DNA of 38,109 nucleotides from Cupriavidus lacunae. Its GTDB lineage: Bacteria; Pseudomonadota; Gammaproteobacteria; Burkholderiales; Burkholderiaceae. Both the position numbers and the translations under genes were made by a program. Shown piece after piece: positions 24,142 to 32,392 of the stretch; the stretch's first letter is position 1, and every line of letters begins with the position of its first letter. The notes under the pieces are model-generated. The model was not told the DNA's origin and did not search any database. It worked only from the letters and a program-made list of their open reading frames with translations. The DNA lies in assembly GCF_003353055.1 (NCBI RefSeq), contig NZ_QKWJ01000071.1:1-38109 (forward strand). Direction: 5' to 3'.

Positions 24142-25158
24142 ATGCCCGTAAGCGATTACCAAAACCACCAACCCGGCGGCAACCATGACGCGACGCGCCT
24201 GACCTCCGGCAACCTGGCAGGCAGCCGTTGGGGCCTGCGCGGCGTAGAAGACCTGGGAGGAGGTCTGAAGGGTGTCTTCACGCTGGAAAACGGCTTCACG
24301 GTGGACGACGGCAAGTCATCGTTCTCAGGCCGTCTGTTTGGTCGCCAGGCCTATGTTGGCCTGCAGAACAACTGGAACGCCCTGACGCTGGGTCGGCATC
24401 AGACCCCGCTCCATGATTTCGACGCTGACTTCGACCCGATGGCCATCAGCACCAACTACTCGATCCTCGGGCAGGACGCAGCTTTCGCCAGCCGTGCCGA
24501 TAACTCGGTCAAGTACGTCGGCACCTTCAATGGCCTGTCCGCCAGGGCCTTGTACAGCTTTGGCGCGAACACTGGCGCCGGCGCCTTTGGTGAAGTCCCT
24601 GGCAGCCCCAGGATTGGGCGTGAGTACAGCGCCAGCCTGACCTACGCTGCTGGTCCGCTCGCCGTCGGCGCTGTCTACGACGCAACCAACCTCGGCCTGG
24701 CCGCGACCGGTGCCCTGACGGATGCCGAGATTCGCCGCGCCAGCCTGGCTGGTTCGTACGCAATCGGCCCCGTCAAGGCCTACGCTGGTTATCGTTGGGC
24801 CAAGGCGCTCGGTGGCGCCACGCTGCCGGGTAACCTCGGCGCTAACAACGTCTCGAATCTGTACTGGCTGGGTCTGCGCTATCTGCTGACTCCGGCATTG
24901 TCCCTGACAGGCGTTGCCTACTTCCAGGACTTCCGGGGCACCAAGGCGGATCCGTGGAGCTTCGTGGCATCGGCTGACTACGCTCTGTCCAAGCGTACCG
25001 ATGCTTACTTGAATCTGGGTTACGCCAGGAACAAGGATGGTTCGAATTTGGGTCTGACCGCGGGTGGCCCCGGCGCCATCCAGGGCAGCGGCTTCGGCAC
25101 TGTTGCTGGCTCGGAAAACCAGTTCGGTGCGGTGCTTGGCATCCGTCACAAGTTCTAG
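24142..25158 (+). pseudogene. porin lacking signal peptide, fused to the end of the nic operon
   Basis: A 338-residue general porin of the Burkholderiales type: LTSGNLAGSRWGLRGVEDLG, FTLENGFTVDDGK, FGRQAYVGL, and a C-terminal strand ending GIRHKF with terminal Phe. Full members begin with a signal peptide and SSVTLYGVxDAG. Here the frame instead opens MPVSDYQNHQPGGNHDAT, with a ribosome site (GGAGCGAAC) from the nic operon. Roughly the first 30-45 codons are thus replaced, and the product should not be exported. I infer a recombination junction near 24160 between the first codons of another nic-operon gene (perhaps nicF) and the porin interior. Confidence 0.75.
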
Positions 25159-25451
25159 CTGTCCCTCCAGTCTTGGCTACCATTCGCACCGAACCGGCCC
25201 CCTCCCTCCCGTGCCACGCTTGCCCCGGCAAACATGAAACTCTGAAATTCTTGGTCAAAGACAGCTTCGATCGTCCGATCAAGGTCTTTAGTCTTAAACT
25301 GTTTTCTCGTGAATGACCTATCCTGAAGGGGGAATATTGTTCACGGACACATACACGGATTGATCGCGCGGTGCAAGAAAAATGCGGGAAAAACGACGAG
25401 CGATATAATGCAGCCCCCGTTGCTCATTCCCTTATTGGATTAGGGAGGTAA
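25159..25451. other. intergenic with a possible promoter for the channel gene
   Basis: No gene is seen. A perfect TATAAT (25404-25409) lies about 45 bases before the channel start, but the matching -35 region is poor. AT-richer DNA (25300-25410) supports a promoter here. Confidence 0.4.
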
Positions 25452-25454
25452 ATG

Positions 25455-26256
25455 ATGTGGCTCTATCGGGTCGATGAACCTCACCTTGGAGCGCTTCGAA
25501 TACGGGAATGGCGTCGTCGTGTGCGCCATACGATTGGTTTGCTGGTCTTGCTGCTCGTCGGTGCCGTCGTGGGGCTGGCGCTGCTTGATCGATCGAACGC
25601 ATCGCCCGGCGCCAAAATGTTTGCAGCATTGTGGGACGGCATGAACCTTGTCACCACGCTCGGCGATTTCTCCGAATTCGATGATCGCAAGAAGATGTTC
25701 ATGCTGTTGGCCATGTTTGCGACCATGCTGGTCGGCGGCTACGCAGTTTCAAGGATTACAGGGATGCTGTCAGGCGACGACGTGATGGCGTATCGCGAGA
25801 ACAGGGCGATGGAGCGCAAGCTGGAAAGGCTTGTCAACCATGTCGTCGTGGTTGGCTTCGATGCGCTTGGTGAATTGGTGGCGGAACGATTGCGCGAGGC
25901 AGGCGAGACAATACTGGTCTTGGTAGCGGATCGGTACGCGGCCGAGCGAGCATGCGCTCATGAGTATATGGCCTTACTTGGCTCACCTGGCGTGTTCGAC
26001 GAAGTCCTCAGGCTCGCGCGGCTTGATTGCGCCAAAGCTCCTTGTCGTGGCTGTCCACGATGCTGACAATAAGCTGGCTGTCACATTGATGGCCCATACA
26101 CTCAATCCTACGCTCGCTATCGCCGTGCCCGGTGAGAATAACTTACGGAAAAACCTGCTTGAGAGCGCCGGCGCGTCGGACGTTGTGATCGGGGACGAGC
26201 TTGTCGCGAATGCCTTGATGAGCAAGCTCTTTATCCGTATAGACGCGAGGAAATGA
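25455..26256 (+). pseudogene. two-TM ion channel with TrkA-N (RCK) domain, frameshifted
   Basis: GGGAGGT precedes ATG 25455. The first frame gives TM1 (HTIGLLVLLLVGAVVGLALL), a pore loop MNLVTTLGDF in place of the usual TVGYG, TM2 (MFMLLAMFATMLVGGY), and the start of a Rossmann domain (VNHVVVVGFDALGELVAERL). It ends prematurely after DCAKA near 26040. The next frame carries the rest: LVVAVHDADNKLAVTLMAHT, NPTLAIAVPGENNLRKNL, and DVVIGDELVANALMSKLF, ending at 26256. Removing one C of the CC at 26040-26041 restores a single protein of about 267 residues. It probably belongs to the potassium channel/NAD-binding family; the ion is uncertain because the filter is atypical. Confidence 0.8.
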
Positions 26257-26306
26257 ATTCGGCAAGATCTTCGCAAACGATTGCAGAAACAAATGATGGA
26301 ACAGAC

Positions 26307-27029
26307 TCAGCGCCGCAGCGTCGATGCGGGGATATGCAGCGCTGCTGCCCAGCCTTCCGTCGTTGCGTGCAGGCTGCTGACGTCGGGCTCCGGCAGCTTG
26401 CCCGCACATTCGTGTTCCAGGAAACGCTGCGTCTCGTCGAGGCTGAACCGCAGCATCGACGCTTCGATCTCCAGCAGCTCGTTCTGCGCCCTGAGGCGCG
26501 CGAGCGGCAGGGGCGGGTCGGAGCGCGTGCCGATGATCAGATGGAGATTCGACGGCGCATGCGCGAGCATGAACGCCACGGCGTCATGGATCGCCGGGAG
26601 GTTGATCAGGTGATAGTCGTCCAGGAACAAGTAGACCTCGTCCTCGATCTCGGCGAGCTCATTGATCAGGGTCGCAATGACGGTTTGCGCCGGAACGAGG
26701 GACGTTTCCGCCGTGAGACCGATGGCCGATGCGCCCACGCTGCTGCACGCCTGGCGCAGCGCCTTCGCCAGATGATGGAGGAAGCGGGCCGGCTCATCGT
26801 CGCCGCCATCCAGCGATAGCGGCCGAGCGGGTGCCACCAGAACGCAATCGCGCGTGAGCCACGCCGTTGCCAGCGAGGTCTTGCCGAACCCGGCGGGGGC
26901 CTTAATCACGGTGAGGCGCGTGGCCGTGACCATCAGATCGAGCAGGCGCGGTCGATCGATCAGCCCTGCCGGCAGGCGCGGCGGAATCAGCTTGGTGGCA
27001 AGCAGGAGGGGTAGCTTCTCGGTAGCCAT
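26307..27029 (-). pseudogene. truncated MalT/LuxR-type ATP-dependent regulator
   Basis: The frame of 240 residues matches the N-terminal STAND ATPase of MalT-like regulators: KLIPPRLPAGLIDRPRLLDL, Walker A APAGFGKTSLATAWL, Walker B VYLFLDDYHLIN, and GTRSDPPLPLARLRAQNELL. It stops after GWAAALHIPASTLRR. Family members are usually near 900 residues, with TPR-like repeats and a C-terminal LuxR helix-turn-helix; both are absent. The start ATG 27029 has GGAGAACGG and lies 13 bases after the lipoprotein stop, so it was the last gene of the MCE operon. Deletion up to the ion-channel gene is the likely cause. Confidence 0.8.
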
Positions 27030-27042
27030 CCGTTCTCCAGAA

Positions 27043-27654
27043 TCAAGGCGCTGCCGCCCAGCTGAAGACCTGCTCGATCAGCTGATCGCTGGCCTCCGAG
27101 AATGCCTGCGCGCCCCCGGCTGCATCCGGCGTGCGTGTCGGCACCTGTGCCCGGAACATGGCACTGCGTACCTGCGCCGGGTTCGACTCGCTCAGCGTTG
27201 CAACCGCCGCCACCCGCGCCTCGCTCTCGGTGGCGCTGGCGTAGTGCTGGACGAACTCCACTACGCGCAGGCTGAGCGCGAGCGGACGCGGTTCGCCGGC
27301 CGCGCGTGCCGGCTGCGGCGACGATCGCGCCTGGGCGTAGGCGCGCATCATCAGGTCTTCGATCAGCACTGGCGGCCGGTCGATCCATTGGTTTTGCGCA
27401 TAGACTTCGACTGCCTGGGCGGCCTTGTAGTCGAGCGAGTACAGGAAGCCGGTCTGGTTGATCCAGGGCGCAGCCGTGACCCGCAACTGCAGGCCGGGCG
27501 GAAGCTTACCGGCGGCGGTGGCGGCACGCTCCCCACCGGTAATGGACCACCGCGTCGGTTGCGTAGGTGCCGAGGCGCACGCCGCGAGCAGGCATACAAG
27601 CAACCCACCCGGTAGCAGGTTTGCGAATGCTCTCTGGAGAAGATGTGTCGGCAC
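27043..27654 (-). CDS. ABC-type transport auxiliary lipoprotein (PqiC/LptE-like, MCE operon)
   Basis: A 203-residue outer-membrane lipoprotein with signal peptide and lipobox LLAAC. It matches the ABC-transport auxiliary family (PqiC-like): LQLRVTAAPWINQTGFLYSL, YAQNQWIDRPPVLIEDLMMR and LRVVEFVQHYASATESEARV. Such proteins sit at the outer membrane opposite MCE proteins during phospholipid or sterol-like transport. It begins three bases after the MlaD-like stop. It is intact, but its transporter core is damaged upstream. Confidence 0.85.
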   Translation of the reverse strand: MPTHLLQRAFANLLPGGLLVCLLAACASAPTQPTRWSITGGERAATAAGKLPPGLQLRVTAAPWINQTGFLYSLDYKAAQAVEVYAQNQWIDRPPVLIEDLMMRAYAQARSSPQPARAAGEPRPLALSLRVVEFVQHYASATESEARVAAVATLSESNPAQVRSAMFRAQVPTRTPDAAGGAQAFSEASDQLIEQVFSWAAAP

Positions 27655-27656
27655 AA

Positions 27657-28547
27657 TCAGCCTCCGAATCCAACTTCGCCCGGGCCGGGCCTGGCGGGAT
27701 GCTTGCCGAAGATGATCCGTTGCGGATCGTCGCGCTGCTGAACCGCGACCTCATTGAGCGAGCTGGTCATTTCATCGACGCCTTGCAGCGTCTGCTCCAG
27801 CTGGGGAAGGATATTGCGGTCCACTCGCGCCGCGGAACGGTCAAAACTGCTTGCCATGCCCTTAAAGCCGGACAGCGTGCCCGTGGCTTCGCGCTGCAAG
27901 CCGGCGACTTCAGTCTTCAGGTCCGCGGTAAGGCCGCGCAGGTCGCCCGTCAGGCGGTCGACCCCGCCCAGGCTGGTGCGGGCGGACTTGAGCAAATCCG
28001 GAAGTTCGCCGGACGCGATGCTGACATTGTGCATGGTGTTCTGCAGGTCTTCGCGCATGGCCGGGTTGACGATCTCGATCAGCGCCTGCGTGAGCCGCCG
28101 CAAGTCGTCCACAGCTTCGGGCAAGGAGGCGCCGACGCGTTGCAACGACGATTGCTCCAGCGGAATGGCGGCGTTGTCCTGGTCAAGCGGGGAACCGCGC
28201 CCGCTGTCCAGCAGTTCGATGTCCGACAGGCCCGTGATGCCCTGGCTGACCAGCCTCGCCGTGGTCGCGGTGCTCAGGCGCAGCGGCTGCGACAGGCGCG
28301 CCGTGATCACGACCTGCTTCTGGTTCTTGGGATTGATCCGCAGATCGGCCACCTTGCCAACGGGAATGCCGCGGTAGAGCACAGGCGCTTCGCGGTTGAG
28401 GCCGCTCACGGACTCTTCGGAAATCAGCGTGAGGTCCTGGGCATAGACGTCGCGGGTGCGCCCCATCCAGACGGCAAGCGCGGCACCGGCTGCCACCAGC
28501 ACGACGAAGAAGATGCCGGTGAAGAGCGCATAGGTCTTGCTTTCCAT
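27657..28547 (-). CDS. MlaD/MCE-domain periplasmic substrate-binding protein
   Basis: A 296-residue protein with an N-terminal anchor (LFTGIFFVVLVAAGAALAVW) and one MCE domain (VSGLNREAPVLYRGIPVGKV and GITGLSDIELLDSG), then a long helical stalk (about 130-280; DRLTGDLRGLTADLKTEVAG). MCE proteins form hexameric rings that carry lipids between membranes. The order permease-ATPase-MCE-lipoprotein is the common arrangement; here the first two are fused by deletion, so this protein lacks its inner-membrane partner in this locus. Confidence 0.9.
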   Translation of the reverse strand: MESKTYALFTGIFFVVLVAAGAALAVWMGRTRDVYAQDLTLISEESVSGLNREAPVLYRGIPVGKVADLRINPKNQKQVVITARLSQPLRLSTATTARLVSQGITGLSDIELLDSGRGSPLDQDNAAIPLEQSSLQRVGASLPEAVDDLRRLTQALIEIVNPAMREDLQNTMHNVSIASGELPDLLKSARTSLGGVDRLTGDLRGLTADLKTEVAGLQREATGTLSGFKGMASSFDRSAARVDRNILPQLEQTLQGVDEMTSSLNEVAVQQRDDPQRIIFGKHPARPGPGEVGFGG

Positions 28548-28577
28548 GATGCCTCCCGTGGATTGGCCTGGCGACAG

Positions 28578-29117
28578 TCAGGACGCGCCGGTCATGAAGT
28601 ATTGGTGGATAAAGGGGTGATCGACCTTGCGGACTTCTTCCAGGGTGCCGTTGGCCACGACGTGCTGGTCGGCCAGCACCGCCATGACAAGCGAGGCAAG
28701 CACATACCCGCCCAGGAGGCGCAGAAAATCCCCGACATGGCTGAATGGATGGAGCAGGGCTTCACCGATTGCTGTCAGCGTATCGATGAGGATATGTCGC
28801 CTTGGCAAAGGCGGCGCATCGCCGACCGCGAGGATCTGTTCCAGCAGTGCGCGCTGCGCGTCGCTGCAGACAAGCTGCTGCGGCAGCACGCGATTCCAGC
28901 TCCGCACAAGCAGACGCAGGCCGACGGTGTCAAAGCGCTCCACGCCGCTGATGTCCCAGCGCGATGCGGCCAGGGCGTGAAGTGCCCTTTCGGTGGCGGC
29001 GATCTGGCCGTGCAGTGCGGAAAACGTCCACAACCCTTCGAGAATCGCTGTGCCGTTCGCGATACGGCAGTGCGGCTGTCCGGCCGGGGCACGTTCCATC
29101 GACACAGACGCAGCCAT
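28578..29117 (-). pseudogene. ABC permease (MlaE-like, STAS N-terminus) fused to the tail of its ATPase by internal deletion
   Basis: A 179-residue in-frame chimera. Residues 1-140 are the cytosolic STAS-like N-terminus of an MlaE-type permease (AILEGLWTFSALHGQIAATE, WDISGVERFDTVGLRLL, IGEALLHPFSHVGDFLRLLG). From about residue 144 the sequence is the C-terminal end of an ABC ATPase (AVLADQHVVANGTLEEVRKV, DHPFIHQYFM). The whole permease membrane domain, the Walker A and signature motifs are gone. The junction is near 28,690. The start ATG 29117 has GGGAGG. About 1.3-1.5 kb is estimated to be missing from usual gene lengths. The transporter cannot work as encoded. Confidence 0.82.
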
Positions 29118-29253
29118 CGGACTACCTCCCTGCGGTCATCACGGTAGCGCACCGCGCCAGCCGCCTGCCGGTCGTCAGGTGAACCTGAAGCTCCTCTTAA
29201 CATAGTCGAAAAAGCGCCGTGCGGCTGGCTTCGGGGACGCAGCCCGACTATTT

Positions 29254-29340
29254 TTGGCCAGACTTCCCCTGACTCAGTTCAGCCGGGAATTCAAGCGCCT
29301 TTTCGGCAGAAACCCCGCCGCAAAAGCCAGGTTCATGAAT
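29254..29340 (+). pseudogene. C-terminal remnant of an AraC-family regulator
   Basis: The plus frame reads LTQFSREFKRLFGRNPAAKA, which matches the end of the second helix-turn-helix of AraC-type regulators (consensus SxxQFSREFxRLFGxxP). Nothing of the first helix-turn-helix is left upstream, and no real start exists, so it is a fragment left by a deletion between 29.12 and 29.27 kb. Confidence 0.5.
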
Positions 29341-29355
29341 GCCGAGGCCGCATAT

Positions 29356-29384
29356 CCGCGATCCGGTTCGATACCGGATCGCGG
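29356..29384. terminator. perfect 11-bp inverted repeat after the SulP operon
   Basis: CCGCGATCCGG (29356-29366), a seven-base loop, then CCGGATCGCGG (29374-29384). It starts ten bases after the stop of the minus-strand small RNA-binding-like gene. No T-tract follows on the minus strand, so it could be a Rho-type or stabilising 3' stem. Confidence 0.55.
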
Positions 29385-29394
29385 CAACCCGTGG

Positions 29395-29649
29395 TCAGGC
29401 AAAACGGTCGGTCAGTACCTGTGCGGTCAGTTCGCGGCTCTTCCAGAACATGTGATGGATGCGTTCTGCATACCTGTGCAGCGTTTCCGCATCAAGCTCA
29501 CTGAACTCCAGCACCACGGACGGCCGCGTGCCATCACCAGGCACCTGCTCAATGGCGTCGCAGGGCGGGAGACCGTACTTGCCGAGAAACGCGCGAACTT
29601 CGTCATCCGAGGTGCCGGGTTCGATATTGGTCAAAAGCAGGCGTGACAT
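29395..29649 (-). CDS. small RRM-like putative RNA-binding protein
   Basis: An 84-residue protein starting ATG 29649, with GAGGGA five bases upstream. The pattern beta-alpha-beta (MSRLLLTNIEPGTSDDEVRA and SVVLEFSELDAETLHRYAER) is that of a degenerate RNA-recognition motif: RLLLTNI aligns with RNP2 and SVVLEF with RNP1, lacking some aromatic residues. It is the last gene of the sulP operon, 20 bases downstream of it. The RNA-binding call is fold-level inference. Confidence 0.6.
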   Translation of the reverse strand: MSRLLLTNIEPGTSDDEVRAFLGKYGLPPCDAIEQVPGDGTRPSVVLEFSELDAETLHRYAERIHHMFWKSRELTAQVLTDRFA

Positions 29650-29669
29650 GATTCCCTCTTGCATGGACA

Positions 29670-31415
29670 TTAGGGGGCATTGGCCTGGCCAGCCTGAAAT
29701 CTGGCGACTGCCAGGTCAAGGGTGAAGAACATCCGGTCGCGCGTCAGCGTTTCGCCTAACGGAGAGTGCTGGACCATCGCGAGCACATCGGGATTCATGC
29801 CGACCAGCCAGAGCAGGACCCCGTCTTCCTCGCGCAACCTCTTTTCCGCGTCGATCAGCATATGGAGCGCGGTGTACTCCAGGTCCGAAACGCCGGCCAG
29901 GTCCAGGGCCAGCACCTTTGGCGCGGCCTGGGCAACCATTGGCCTGAGCTTATGACCGATACGCCGCGCATTCGCAAAATAGACTCTCCCTTCCGGCCTC
30001 AGCATCAGCAAGCCGGGAATCGTTTCGTCTTCAGGATGCGCATCCGACCGTGGACGGAATACGTTGGTGTTCGGTTTGCGGACCAGCATATAGATGGGCG
30101 GGTCGGACGTCTGGTAGGCCAGGGCCAGCAGGGAAACGATGATGGCAATCACGATTCCCTGCAAGGTACCCAACGCGACAACGCCCGCCATGGCAATGAC
30201 CGCCCAACTGAATTCTGTCCGTCGAACACTGAGGATCAGGCGAAATTCGGCGGGCTTGATCAGCGTGATGGAATAGACGATGACTACGGCTGCAAGGGTG
30301 GCTTCCGGCATCAGGCCCACCAATGGTGCGAGCACCAGCATCGTCCCCAGGGATGCCAGGGCGGTCACCAGGCCGGCCAGTTGGGATCGCGCGCCGGACA
30401 TCTGATTGACGGCGGTCTGCGTGGTCCCGCCGCCGGCTGCCATGGCGCCAAGGAAAGCACCGCCCAGGTTCGCGAATCCCGTGGCCATCAATTCCCGATT
30501 TGCCGCCGGCGGCGGCTCGCCGCTTTGCACGAACGCCCGGCCGGCGGCGATACTTTCCGTAAAGCTCATCAGCGCAACGCCAAGCGCTCCGGGCCACAGC
30601 TGCTGCATCAGTTCCACGTCGGGGAGCGTCAACGGCGGCAGGCCGGTCGGCACCTTCCCGACACTGGCCACGCCATGGGCAGGGAGGTTCAGGAGTGCAA
30701 CGCCGGCAATGCCGGCAGCCACGGCAATCAGGGGCGCGGGAGCCCGCGGCATCCAGTGCTCCATTGTCAACAGGATTCCGACCATCGCGATACCCACGGC
30801 CGCGGTCGCCAGTGACGCATGCGGTATGCCCTGCGCAATGGCCAGCAGGTTATGGAAGAACGAACCCTTTTGAATATGAATGCCAAGCAGCTTCGGGATC
30901 TGGTCCACCACGATGACAATGCCGATCCCCGCCTTGAAGCCGACCAGCACGGGCTCGGAGATGAAGTCGGCGACGAAGCCGAGGCGCAGCAGTCGTGCCG
31001 CGAGGAGCATGACGCCTACCAGGAACGTCAGCGTGGCCGACGCCGCGATCAGCGTCGATGAATCGGGGTGCGGGCCCAGGCTGGAGAATGCCGCGGCGAC
31101 CAGGATCGCGAGCGTCGTCGTTGTACTCACGCTGAGCGTACGCGAACTGCCGAGCATGGCGTAGATCAGCATTGGGGCAAAGACGGTATACAGGCCTGCC
31201 TGGACTGGCAGGCCGGCAATGGTTGCATAGGCAAGCGCCTTGGGGATGACCACCGCGGCAGCCGTCAGCCCGGCCACCACATCCGGTGCCGCCCATTCCT
31301 TGCGGTAGTCATGCAGCCAGCGGGGCATCGGCGGGCTGACAGAGCCCGTTGCCATGCGGCACGCACCAGCGAACAAGCGACGGCGGCCAGCCTGGGGTTG
31401 CCATCCGTGTTGCAT
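29670..31415 (-). CDS. SulP-family anion transporter with STAS domain
   Basis: A 581-residue inner-membrane protein. AGGAG lies eight bases before ATG 31415; the upstream GTG 31421 is too close to it. The transmembrane domain carries SulP motifs (WAAPDVVAGLTAAAVVIPKA, LAYATIAGLPVQAGLYTVFA, FTESIAAGRAF) and a C-terminal STAS domain (about 440-570; VLALDLAGVSDLEYTALHML). Family substrates are sulfate, bicarbonate or dicarboxylates; the sequence alone does not choose. It lies 36 bases after the polyphosphate kinase gene in the same operon. Confidence 0.92.
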   Translation of the reverse strand: MQHGWQPQAGRRRLFAGACRMATGSVSPPMPRWLHDYRKEWAAPDVVAGLTAAAVVIPKALAYATIAGLPVQAGLYTVFAPMLIYAMLGSSRTLSVSTTTTLAILVAAAFSSLGPHPDSSTLIAASATLTFLVGVMLLAARLLRLGFVADFISEPVLVGFKAGIGIVIVVDQIPKLLGIHIQKGSFFHNLLAIAQGIPHASLATAAVGIAMVGILLTMEHWMPRAPAPLIAVAAGIAGVALLNLPAHGVASVGKVPTGLPPLTLPDVELMQQLWPGALGVALMSFTESIAAGRAFVQSGEPPPAANRELMATGFANLGGAFLGAMAAGGGTTQTAVNQMSGARSQLAGLVTALASLGTMLVLAPLVGLMPEATLAAVVIVYSITLIKPAEFRLILSVRRTEFSWAVIAMAGVVALGTLQGIVIAIIVSLLALAYQTSDPPIYMLVRKPNTNVFRPRSDAHPEDETIPGLLMLRPEGRVYFANARRIGHKLRPMVAQAAPKVLALDLAGVSDLEYTALHMLIDAEKRLREEDGVLLWLVGMNPDVLAMVQHSPLGETLTRDRMFFTLDLAVARFQAGQANAP

Positions 31416-31451
31416 GGTCACGTCTCCTGGACTTGTGCTTCGAAAGGGGGC

Positions 31452-32282
31452 CTAGAACTTCTCGGGTACGTACTTGTATGGGTAGTCCGGCTCCACATAG
31501 CCTTCCGGCTTTTGCCGCTTGGGCAGGACAGGCTCCTTGCGCGGCATGCTCTCGTAAGGAATCCTGTTCAGCAGGTCACTGATGACATTCAGGCGCGCGC
31601 GCTGCTTGTCGTCGGAATTGACCACGTGCCACGGTGCCATGGCCGTGTCGGTGGCGCGGAACATCGCGTCGCGGGCGCGGGAGTAGTCATACCAGCGGCT
31701 GTAGGACTTCAGGTCCATGTCGGACAACTTCCATAGCTTGCGACCATCGTGGATGCGCGCCTCAAGCCTGCGTGTCTGTTCCTCCTGGCTGACTTCAAGC
31801 CAATACTTGAACAGCAGAACGCCGGAGTGAATGATGGCCTGCTCGACCAATGGCACGGCGCGCAGAAAGCTCTCTACCTGCTCCTCGGTACAGAATCCCA
31901 TGACGCGCTCGACGCCCGCGCGGTTGTACCAGCTGCGATCGAAGATCGTCACTTCCCCGGCTGCCGGTAAGTGGGGCAGGTAGCGTTGTACGTACATCTG
32001 CGTCTTCTCGCGGTCGGTTGGCGCCGGCAGGGCCACGACGCGGAACACGCGCGGGCTCACACGCTCCGTGAGCGCCTTGATGGTGCCCCCTTTGCCAGCG
32101 CCGTCCCGTCCCTCGAAGACGATGCAGATCTTGGCGCCGCTCTGGACCACCCACTCCTGCAGCTTGACCAGCTCCACATGCAGAGGCAGCAGCGCCTTCC
32201 TGTATTCCTTGAAGGACATGGACTTCCTATGCTCGCCCGAGTCAGATGGGGCGAGCCTGGCCTTTTCTTTTCCCTTGGGCAT
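31452..32282 (-). CDS. ppk2: polyphosphate kinase 2
   Basis: A 276-residue PPK2-family enzyme that transfers phosphate between polyphosphate and nucleotides. Walker A GRDGAGKGG (58-66), the lid segment RVVALPAPTDREKTQMYVQR, Walker B region VTIFDRSWYNRAGVERVMGF, and RRLEARIHDGRKLWKLSDMD are all present. GGGAGG lies before ATG 32282. The length fits the single-domain class that regenerates NTP from polyphosphate. It lies between a poxB-like gene and sulP, a stress/energy-type neighbourhood. Confidence 0.93.
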   Translation of the reverse strand: MPKGKEKARLAPSDSGEHRKSMSFKEYRKALLPLHVELVKLQEWVVQSGAKICIVFEGRDGAGKGGTIKALTERVSPRVFRVVALPAPTDREKTQMYVQRYLPHLPAAGEVTIFDRSWYNRAGVERVMGFCTEEQVESFLRAVPLVEQAIIHSGVLLFKYWLEVSQEEQTRRLEARIHDGRKLWKLSDMDLKSYSRWYDYSRARDAMFRATDTAMAPWHVVNSDDKQRARLNVISDLLNRIPYESMPRKEPVLPKRQKPEGYVEPDYPYKYVPEKF

Positions 32283-32392
32283 GTTTGCCTCCCTGAGGTG
32301 TGCCTGCCTTCCTGTGTGAAGTGGCGCTTACAGTTTGGTCGCCAGGGTGCAGAGAGTCAAATTGCTGTCACGTTGAGACTCGGAGGCGCGGG

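Noticed and set aside
27567..29147. 526-codon plus-strand frame opposite the MCE operon
   Set aside because: Shadow of the MlaD-like and fused permease genes; no domain and no ribosome site.
29766..30815. 349-codon plus-strand frame opposite sulP
   Set aside because: His/Gln/Arg-rich shadow of the transporter gene.
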